Part shown: positions 53,606-64,000 of the stretch, piece by piece
Position numbering within the stretch: position 1 is the stretch's first letter
Layout: each line of letters begins with the position of its first letter
Source: Antennarius striatus
Lineage: Eukaryota > Chordata > Actinopteri > Lophiiformes > Antennariidae
Direction of reading: 5' to 3'
Assembly: GCF_040054535.1 (NCBI RefSeq)
Contig: NC_090797.1
Span: 6,193,001-6,257,000 of the forward strand
Length of the DNA stretch: 64,000 bases
Notes under the pieces: model-generated
Told to the model about the DNA's origin: nothing
The model's database searches: none
The model's input: only the letters and a program-made list of their open reading frames with translations
Program-made: the position numbers and the translations under genes

Positions 53606-56444
53606 TCTGCTGTTAGAACTGGATCAAAAGAAAAAATAGTGTCTATGAGTACATCTAATCTACTTAATGAGATGCATGAACTTTAATGTTACATACTTGT
53701 CTCCTGATAATTGCTTGATGCCTCATTTGTATGTATGAAAGTAGTGAGTACATCTCTCACAATGAGAGTTCAAAATGTAGGATCATTTAAGATGAGCGGA
53801 ATTAGTATTATTGTCCACGCTTTTAAGAAGCACAAAGTGACATTTTCTGCATAAATACGATTTTAGCAATTATTTTTGGGTGTGGGTTTGAGTCGAGTTT
53901 TTGACATGCAGACCCTAGAGATGTCAGCCTTTTCTGGAATATAATGGAACTGCATTACACTTCAAACTGCACTCAAGGGATGCAAGAATGCAGCAGTGTA
54001 TTTATTTGCAAATTAGCTCGAGTGGTTTGTGTCACGTAAAAATAACAACCTGCATTTTGCCCCTTATTAACTTTTAACAACACCATAAAATAAGCCCCAA
54101 ACATTTCTCAGGTGATTTCTGAACAGAGGCCTTGCGGTTGACTTATGTATTCGTTGATTCTTGGACCACCAGCAAAGTGCCGTTGGTTCCGTTATACTAT
54201 TGACTTTTTGTGGATGATATCTGCAAAAGTTACACAAAAACAATGTCGATGGATTAATAGCTTTGAATGTAAAGGGAAAATATGCATGTCTGGATTTTTT
54301 TTAGAAAAACTGTTCCTTTGAGTTGGAAAGTAAAGAAAAAGTATAAAATATATATTGGGGACATCCAATTAAAGTGCAGCTGCATGAGAAGTGTGGGCAC
54401 TTAGCCCTTGTACAGTTTTACTCCTCCACTGAAGAGGTGTAGCCTGTGAGAGAACTACTGTGCTGACTTTGAAAAGACTTATTACGCTGTTATATATCAC
54501 ACATGGCATAACACTCATCAAAATAATTATATGTTTACTCACAGGGCCCGACTTACTGCAGCTGGTATTGAGAGAACAGAAAATCACGCTGTAGTTTTCT
54601 GTCAGGCCTTTTCCCATAAGTGCAGTCATCTTATAAATTTCACCGCATCAATTTGCCTGTTTCACGTCCTGCGTTGCACAACATGCACTTAAATGCAACA
54701 CGCTATAAAACTAGCATGTGGGCATTTTATTTTGTTTTTTTCTATTCTAAGCTCCAGAACATTTGTCCACATGAGCAACGATGAGAGATTTAAATATTAT
54801 TTTTTTTAAAAATTCAAGGTCCCAAGAAAAATGGGACCTTGTCACAGTAAAACAGTTTACGTGATGCTGTTAAGACTTAAATAAATGACCAGCACAGCAA
54901 ATGAATGAAGAATTAGAATGTTGATGCATCAAATATTATTACAAGCAGATTTTATTACAGCCTAACTAAAAAGAAATCACATTCATTTGACACTTCTTGA
55001 ATATTTTGAGGCTCATCGGAAAATATTCCTTGTAAATGAATGATTATTTTCAGTCACTTGTCACTGCAGCAGATTTTAGAAAAGATTATTACTTTGCAAC
55101 ACTTCTTAATATCCTAAACTGAAAGATGAATACTTTGATGCGAACTGCTGGCAGTTTGGGAGCTCAGAAACACAATCATGGAGAATTTGAAGACAATGTG
55201 TGCGACCCGGACCCCCAGACGGGGACGGGGGAGGGGGGTTTCAAATGGGGTCGGCGCTGCCTCGTAGTTCGGTTGTAAACAACATGAATGATGACATCCA
55301 TATGTGTAGTGAGAGGTAATATTCATGTGTATATTATTCACTGTAGTAACTTTATCAGCACATTGCATTAGTTATCCTTTCTCATTCCTTATTTATGTTT
55401 TAAGGCAATTTTTAAACCATGAATAATCTGATGGTTCACTGCAGATTAGATACAACAAAAGTTTGGTCTGAGTGTGTTGAAGGTCAGAGTTTACCAGAGT
55501 TTCCAGGTTTAAGGTATTAGTTAAAGACTGATCCAATTGAAGCAATTACCATGGTGATGTCACTGTAACATTTGCTGAGTGTAATAATACAAAAATTGAT
55601 GACTGTGCATGTTCATTAGCACATCTGCTTCTTGTGTCCGGGGCCTCTGGTGCTAAGATAAAGGATATTAATGTTAATGTTGTGGAAAATGTTTTGTTCT
55701 GGTGACAGCTGTGACTCCGGTTATTATCTTTTATCTCCACCGAACAACTATTCACAACTTTGGAAGAATGTAATACATTAAAGGCTGCATAGTTACTGCA
55801 CAACTGGAATGAAAGAATCGGTGCCTCAAGGGAATGTGATTCATGCTGATGAGTCAGATACACTGCAGGGATTTCATATTATAGCACTATTGCCATCTTA
55901 GAATGACACAGAGGTTATTGTTATTGTCTTCCAACCCTCTTATTATGTTATTATCATAAGGGTGGACGGACAAAGATCTGATTACTATACATGCCGTCCA
56001 AACATGTGACTGTGTGAGACTCCTCTCCTTGTGCCTCATGCGTTAAAGGATGTACTGCCTTAAATACACTCAGCAGCACATTGTTTGTGCTATACATTTA
56101 TTAAAAGTGGCATTACTTTCATGGTGGTTTTATTTTGTGAAAACAATTTCCCAGCTGACAGGCTTAAATGGTTTCCACCCTGGAGTTGTTTTGACTGGAA
56201 AGAGCTCAGAGCTGGGAGCAGACTTGAAAGAACACTGTCCGCTAATGGCAGCCATGTTGCTTTACCATTTGTGCTTTGCGTGCTTTGAGACCCGGCCAAG
56301 CCAACCGTATACATTCTAGGTGACGGTATTTCACAGTTTCCCCTCGCTGTACAAACACGGGACTGTCTGCTGTGTGTTATTGCTTCCATAAAAAGGATAC
56401 AGGTGTGTCGGTTTAACCTGCACCTACGCCTCACGGTATGTGCC

Positions 56445-56446
<2 letters not shown>

Positions 56447-56498
<52 letters not shown>

Positions 56499-56505
56499 CA
56501 CACAC
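56447..56505. repeat. (CA)n microsatellite
   Basis: A CA run with one CG interruption near 56491. Confidence 0.95.
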
Positions 56506-57176
56506 CTCACACTCCCCTAGCAAACCGGGTAAAAAATAACTTCTCAACCCTTAGGGCTTTTGAGCGTCAACAGTGCCTCACACCTCCGTAGCTTCAAGTT
56601 GTTTTTACTGAAATGGTTAACGTGGAAGTGTGCAAGCCAAAGTACATCCATACAACACAGGAGGTTAAGTCAAACAAGGTGCAGAAAATGCTTCTTTGTA
56701 TGAAAACAGCAGATGATGGATTATATGGATGCATTCAGTGTACAAGTGGGTATCTATGTGTGCAAGCTGCAGCTCAAGCTGTCCATAAAAAAACAGTATT
56801 AGTCACTTTAGGACTCGCTTTCCTCTGACTCACTAAACAGTTGTTGGTGTTTTGAAGTAACAGTTGGATTGCAGGTCATTGAACCTGGAGAGGGTGTTGC
56901 AGCCAGTCATCGGTCAGCCAATGAGAATCCAGAAATACCTGCTGATAGGTGGAGTGGGGGAGGGGCCACAAACCTCATGCAAAAACATCTTGTTATTGCA
57001 AGGGTGACAGAATGTGTGCCAGAGGGAGTGGAAGTGAAGGGGGGGTGGGGGCTGGGAGCTAACAGGATTGATTAAGTGATGGTGAAAAAACACACTCTTA
57101 AGGTGATTGGAAGGCCAAACCGGTAGACTGTCAAGTCAAACTGGTTCCAAATGTTATGAGGCTTTGCATGAGTCGT

Positions 57177-57178
57177 GT

Positions 57179-57222
<44 letters not shown>
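57177..57222. repeat. (GT)n microsatellite
   Basis: A GT run of about 45 bases. Confidence 0.95.
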
Positions 57223-57225
<3 letters not shown>

Positions 57226-59153
57226 ACCTGCACACCCAGCCCGTGTTTGGGTTTTCGCCGCCTGCATGATTGGCGATGTATATCCGCGGCCACAGAGCCA
57301 TATGCGTTGCGTTTCAGACCAGCCCAGATCCCTGTCAGATCATTTTTCATAACATCTCTGATCTCTGCCTCTTGTGGCGAATGGCCCCCCATGTTACACG
57401 AGCCTCCTGGAAACACAACACCGTTTGGCCCAAAGCTGTCCAAATATGGCCTGCAGCCCATTTGGTCACGCCTGTCCATGCCTTGAGGGCCAAACACAAG
57501 TTCCTCATGGTCCTAATTCAATCAACAGCAATTTCATTACCAGAGGATGACAGGGACAGATAACTTTCGTCCTAATTTTCTCTCTTCTTTTATATCAAAC
57601 CGATTCAAGTGCTTTTCAAATTGAAAATCTAATTACCAGCTGCACATCTTCCGCAAAATTCTAATAGCGTTGAAGGACAAAATCCCCCTCTGTTTCTAAA
57701 ATGGAAAGGATGGAGAGTCAGCTCATTCTAGCTCCATTTACCTTTCTCACATGACCTCAGTAACCATTATTTAAAACCCTCACTGCTGTATCTCCCCCTT
57801 CCTCCCCATCTCCAGTAATCTGCGTCAGTTTGGCGATAATTATAGCTTACTGGAAGAGAACTGGCTGCTGGTAAACACTGCCTCTCGGTTTGGAAATAAA
57901 CTGCAGGAAAAATCACGAGATTTCCATTTTTCCTTTCTCCTGTGGGAGATTGGACTATGTGGGTGACGTTTGGGGTGCCAACACTATTGCTGCTCTTCTA
58001 TCCCCTAAAACTTCCTGCTAAATAGTGAGCTGCAGAGGTGGATGCCTGGTGGCTGTTGTAATGATTTCATCCTCTTTCCCTCAACTGTGTATTTTCATAT
58101 TATGCAGACTGCTCACTTTAGCTCTGTGAGAATTGTGGTATTGGTTTCCAGTAGGTAGGAGTGTGTGTGAGAGATTGTGCGTGTGTGTACCCTCCTGATA
58201 CCGTCTGGTTGGATATATGCATGTGTGCAGTCTGTCTCAAAGGGTCTTAATGGTCTGATCCTGTTACACTAATGGAGGCAGTCTAGCCATCCTTTAATGG
58301 TATGAAGGGTTCACTAGGGAAGGATGGATGACACAGGACACACATTGCATATCGCTTGCAAGCACACAATGATAACACACATGAATTGTGTGATGAAACA
58401 AAGGTACACGTCTCCATTACTGGGGACTTCTACTTAGAGGGGCATTTAATCATCGGTAGAACTTTCACCTAACATGAAGTGGCAGTTTAAAATCCCATAC
58501 TGCCTCTCTGCCTCTTCTCATCCACCTGACCCTCCTAAAGACAACTTCATCATTTCAAGACATTTTGAAGTTCTGCACATGGTGCCTCCGCTCATGCATC
58601 ATTACTGTATATTTACAGTACAGTATACTTTGAGATCAAGTCGTACAATGTTCTTGCTTATTTGTATGAGAGGAAATGCATGGAGTATTCCATCATCAAA
58701 AGGAAGCAGCTGTCAACTTCAGGTTAAAGAAGGATAGTTCTAGAAAAAAAACCCACTAGCTGGTATTCTAGGAAATCCTTCAGAAAATGTCAAACTTATG
58801 TAAAACACAATTTTTCTTCCACTTTCATTAAATACTTCGTTATCTTTCTCTTGGGCAGCAGAACTGTTTGATTCTGTGGTTATAATTTAATCATCTGCGT
58901 TTTCTTGTTTGACTATGGAAGAACACCGCCACTTTTTTACCTTTTCTTGCGAGATGTTTTGTCGGTTCGTCCGCAACATATCTTCAAGCATCCCTTAATA
59001 TCTCCACAAGACCATTCAAAATGATAAGAGAACAAAAAAGAAAACAAACAAAAAAAGATTTATGATTTATTGCTCTGGATCATAATCAAGGTCTTGGGGA
59101 GATTCAAATTTATATTTGAAGAGTGTTGATGTGTTCCATGATTTAGTGATAAA

Positions 59154-59345
<192 letters not shown>

Positions 59346-61837
59346 ATGGTGCCTTTTATGGAGGTATGCACGTTCGGAGTGCTTTTTCAGTTTATCTTCG
59401 GGATTGTCAGACATTCCCCCTCGGCTAGTATTGTTTGACAAAAGGAGCTCCGCCCACTGTGGCAGACAAACCACTAACTTGTGTTTTGCAAATGTTGACA
59501 TAGCTAACCGTTTTACCAGAGATCCTGCAGAGAGGGGAAAGACTGCACTGTGGTCATGAAACACAGCTTTGTTAAATATGGTACAAAAATATTCAGGTGT
59601 ACATTCACGGAGCAGTGTATGAACAGTATATATGGCGTGTGTCTAGGAGTAGCTCTAGCCTCAAGTTATGTTCATGACTTCCTCTCTGAAGGACTTTGAC
59701 AGGTGTCGTTGTGCCACGACTGCATCATTACAGCCCCCATGTTAAAGATCATTTTAGATTATAGAAAAACATCTCAAACGTTAACTCACAAATCCTTTTC
59801 AGTCTGAGGACAGTGAATTTAATCTGGGTTATTGTTTTGAACATAGATGCAGCAAAAAACGGTTGGAAAGTAAAGATGTTTTTGTTTGTGTGTGGAAAGC
59901 TATCTCGCAATTTTATGAAATTCTGGGTAATGGTGGGTCTTAGGCCAAGGAATGACTGATTAAATTCTTTGGCAGATCCGGCAATAGGTGCAGATTTTTC
60001 TCTTAAAGTTTGTATGTTCCACTATTGGTTCCAGATCTAGTTTATGATCTGGATATTTGGAATGAGGGAGATCTGAATAAAGACACAACAATTGATTAAT
60101 TACAGTCACATTGTTGCACTGTCTGAGTGCTTTCTAGGTGATATATGTGACACTTTGCAGCACACAGCATACTTGCTTATGAAATCATTTATTACATTAA
60201 ATACTCAGGATTCCCAGGATCTTAAGATGTCCCTGTTTATTCCAGATTTTGTTGATTCATGTTTATTTCACATCTGGGAAAATAATTCATATAAAAAATA
60301 TTTTAGAATTCCAGAAATGCCAAAAAAAAAGGACATGGGAACTATCTCCATTAATAATGGTTTGTGAAAAAATATTACATCTAAGACAATTTTTGGAAAT
60401 CATAATCTGAAACAAACCCCAGTCACAGAATGAGCTTGTGTTCAACATGTAACCATGGAAACAAAAATAAAAGTAAAATAGGCCTAAAGAAAGGTTAGTG
60501 AGTAAAGTTCGATGAACAAAATGTGATGGACAGAGGAAATGAATGGGACAGAACCCATTCCTACACCCTCCTCCCCACTTAATCCAAGTGGGGGGGGGGT
60601 CCATATGTGTCCATATGCCATGTGTCCACATGCCATGCAGCATTATTACCTTTTGCAAAACACACGTCATTTTGCACATTATATAACTTATTATATACTT
60701 ATCAGCCATCGTTACCCCCAGGTACATTCACATCAGGTAGGAGTGGGTCACCTGATGAAGATGGTAAAGCAAACCATGTGGGCTTTCTAATTTGCTTCCA
60801 GAAACCTGGTCCAGCCTACTTGGAGGTGGATGATGTTTGTATTGTGCAAGTAGTGGAAGAATAATTCCAGGTGGCTCAGATTCACTGTTTATTCCGAGTC
60901 TAGACACGAGCAGTCACACTTCAATACCCACAGGTTGAATATAAGTGACAGTATGCACCATTACTGATAGTTGTGAATGCAATGCTTCATATATAAGTCA
61001 CATCATATTAGGTTTAAGGCTGATGCATGTTTAAAATGACAAAATCTTTCTGGTTTTTTCTTAACCGATCTGCAGGGGGAGCATTAGCAGCTTGTACTTA
61101 TAGATTCTGGTTGTTTATGCAATGCTTTTTTATCTATGTCTTTGCTGCTCTGTTCTCATCTGCTGTCTGTTATGAATCTGTTCTCATACCCTTTCATTCA
61201 TCACGTGGAGAGTCACTGAGAGTAATGGCAATGAGGTAATGGGTAATGTTTGCTTCTCCTAGCCTTTCCCAGCGCTCCTCAATCATCCATCTTCCTCCAT
61301 TCTTCCCTCTATCACACACCAGTCACTGCTTCTTTAATGGAGTGAATCTCAGTGTTGTTAATTACCCTTTCTCTTCCATTCCACCTTGCAGACTTTAATG
61401 CATGATGCAATTTTATCTGGGGTTGTACTTTTCTTCTGATTCAGCTCACAACAACAGTTCTGTGATGAAAAATACAGGGTTTGGTGGATGCACAATCTAT
61501 ACTGGAAAACAATTATTTGCAAGTTAAAAACTATGTGCTGGAAGAAATACAGGCTGGAAATATAAGGACATATTGATATTCTCTTTTGTTGCACATGCAC
61601 TACACTGAAAACATAAAATTGTTGTGTGCAATCTGTTTCTGAAAACAGTAGCTCCTGTAGGATTCATGGTGTTTCATTTTACACAAAAATATGATTTTCA
61701 TTTTTAAACTTTCAATTTTGGTAGCTGGAATAAAATACTCAACTTGTGACCAACTACCTGATAACTTCAAAATGTGGAAAGTGGAAAATGGAAATGTGTG
61801 AAAGCAGTCTCGAAGACAAGAGAATCATAATTGTCTC

Positions 61838-61965
61838 ATCTTCAGCCACTTATCCTCTTTGTGGGTTGTGGGTTACGCTGAAGCCTCTTGCTATGGCTGA
61901 GAAGAGGTGTACACCCCAGATGAAACACCATCTCATCGAGGGGCGTTTTATGCAACAAATTCCCC
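61838..61965 (+). repeat. Degenerate copy of the common teleost repeat
   Basis: CCACTTATCCTCTTTGTGGG, GTGGGTTACGCTGAAGCCTC and TGTACACCCCAG follow the word order of the family seen at 42264, much decayed. Confidence 0.55.
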
Positions 61966-64000
61966 AAATGACACTTCTAATCCCAAGACCTTCCTTTCTG
62001 TCTGGTTTTGTGTGGAAAAGATATCTTTAGGGTAAAAATGCAAATGTAATCCATAAGACACTGCGTAGGAAAGAATGACACATGAGCTCATACATTTGAT
62101 TGACATGCTGTTCTCACAGGGTCACATCCCCACAGCTTCCAGTACCAAAGACATTAAGCTGTGAGGTGTCCCATATTTTAATGTATGTAAAACCTTTCGG
62201 GTTCTTACAAAGATTGTGCTTGAGGCAAGGTGAAAATGTGTAAATTGTATTACATTTGTTCTGAATGAAATCAGGTTAGTATTGAGATTGGAGGAAGGAT
62301 CAATCAGGGAAAAAGTGAAGATTGATCACTAGTATAATTTTAAGCATATGTTACTTGATTATTGAGAATTAATGTAATGTGAGCATTGCAAATGTGGTTA
62401 TTGGTGAGTTGCTGTCTCTCATTTCTCTGCTTTGGATTAAACAAATAAAGTAAGTGTTGGGGAAATTTGATCTTTGATATACAATTTGAATTTCATGTAG
62501 TCAAACACTGGTTTCTGCAGCTCCAAACACATGTTTTACAATCAGTAAATACCGATAAAAAATAAGATTACAAAACAGCACAAAGCCCTCAATTGTATGT
62601 TCGTCTCAATTAATAATTTCTGCCAAAGCCTTAGATCTAATCTGGAAAAAAATAGGTTTATAGGCAACACATCCTGAACTGGATTGGCTCAGAAATGTCT
62701 GGAGTCTTAACACATTAGATTAAGGAGACAACAACAGAAACAAGAGCATATGAGATCATTATTGAGTACATTATTTTGTACATTATTTAGTACATAATCA
62801 CCCCAGCAAAAGCTGGAGTGATAATGCACTAAATAATCAGTGTATGATTTCGTTTTTATTTTCTTTGTTGTTTCCATGTGTTTATTGTGCCTTCCCTGCA
62901 TTGCCACTACACTGCTGTCACCATTTCCAACTGTACCACTTTTTTTTTTCTTTTTTTTAAATCAGTAGTTCTGAAGCTGCACCCACTGCCAACTGCACAG
63001 AGAGTCGTTCACCTGTTCATTCCAAATGTATTAATATCCAGTGTGTCACACAAAAGAATTGTTGTAAAATTGAGAAATCACTTCCTGGTACCCTGAACTG
63101 ACATGCAAGGTAGATCAGATGAACATTTTCCACAGGACAAGTTGAATTGTAGATGGATGCATAGAGATTCCTCACATTTTAGCTTCGTACTGTACAGGAA
63201 TCCTTGCAAATAAAGTTTTAAAATTGACAGTGGCTTTCATTTTTATCTTGTATATCCGTGTTGCTTGAGAAAATGACCAGAAGAGCATGGAAGCTTTGGC
63301 TACGGAGTGGAAGTGGAATCTCCAAAGGTTCACAAGACATTGCTGCAAGATGAGTAATGGGATATTAATGTGGAAAATTTCCTTTTTTCCCTTCTGTAAG
63401 CAGAAAAATAAAGTTGTTTTTATCCTCTGAGCTATCATAGGTTTATCTGTCTAGTGACGGTGAGGCAATCGTTAGAGCTAGTTCGCTCTTTCACTGTGGA
63501 GGATTTTATTTCAAGGATCTTGCAATAGTGACACTAAAAGGAAAAGAGAAATGACAGAAATTAAGTTGGAGAAGTAGCTCTTTTGAAAACAGCTATAGTG
63601 AAAATAACAAATGCAAAACATCAACTGTCAGTGATTTCTTGCTGACTGTAAATGTATGGAAAATTTTTGTTTTGGCATCCACACAAGCAGCAGACAGCTT
63701 TCTGCAGAGCTGTCTTTGCAGTGCAAAGGTCAGAGAGTCTGCAACAGATGTTAAAAGGCCAAATCACAAGTCACTGTGAGCGTCCCAGTAGTGAATAGGA
63801 TCCAGTGTTCCTGATCCATGTCTGCCATCTGTCTCACTTCCCAGCTGAATTTCAATCATTTCATAGCCACATAGAAAAAAAATGGATGAACCAGTCTACA
63901 GTTTTTTCCAATAAAACACCACAGGAATGAGCAATTATTCATTAAAATTATTTTAACTTGGCAAAGTTACAGATTTTCATTCTGTAGAATATGAAGTGTG

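Noticed and set aside
60539..60790. Open frame starting MNGTEP, like the opsin start MNGTEG
   Set aside because: Similarity stops after five residues; what follows is low-complexity, with no transmembrane helix or opsin motif.

Overview
This is vertebrate nuclear DNA, almost certainly from a teleost fish. The genes are split into many short exons with GT-AG introns. Long CA, TG and GATA microsatellites and ray-finned-fish dispersed repeats are scattered through it. The encoded proteins match vertebrate families residue for residue. I rebuilt the exon structures by eye from reading frame, splice sites and recalled family sequences; nothing was searched or aligned by machine.

Layout: (1) 1-7473, plus strand: the 3' part of prrt4 (proline-rich multi-pass membrane protein), one partial exon and a large last exon. 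(2) 11055-23210, minus strand: impdh1 (IMP dehydrogenase 1). Fourteen coding exons give a 514-residue enzyme, and an upstream exon encodes the photoreceptor-type N-terminal extension. There is also a previously unsuspected second version of the N-terminal exon (18415-18479) with a matching upstream start exon (19610-19639). (3) 28000-29438, plus: hilpda, a small lipid-droplet protein gene with hypoxia-type promoter motifs. (4) 31143-38780, plus: a complete 20-exon sortilin-family receptor of 824 residues with an unusual cytoplasmic tail. (5) 39280-46087, plus: fam3c, 227 residues. (6) 46750-64000: no gene that I can support, only microsatellites and repeat fragments.

prrt4-impdh1-hilpda is the same neighbourhood as on human 7q32, which supports the names. 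Human FAM3C lies further away on 7q31. Humans have no sortilin here (SORT1 is on 1p13), so the sortilin gene may be an old duplicate lost from mammals. prrt4 and impdh1 converge tail to tail. impdh1 and hilpda are transcribed divergently. hilpda, the sortilin gene and fam3c run head to tail.

The genes do not form an operon or one pathway. They cover GTP synthesis (impdh1), lipid droplet control (hilpda), receptor sorting (sortilin), a secreted signal (fam3c) and an uncharacterised membrane protein (prrt4). The most interesting points are the duplicated impdh1 N-terminal exon, the sortilin tail lacking the known sorting signals, and a Cys185 to Val change in fam3c.
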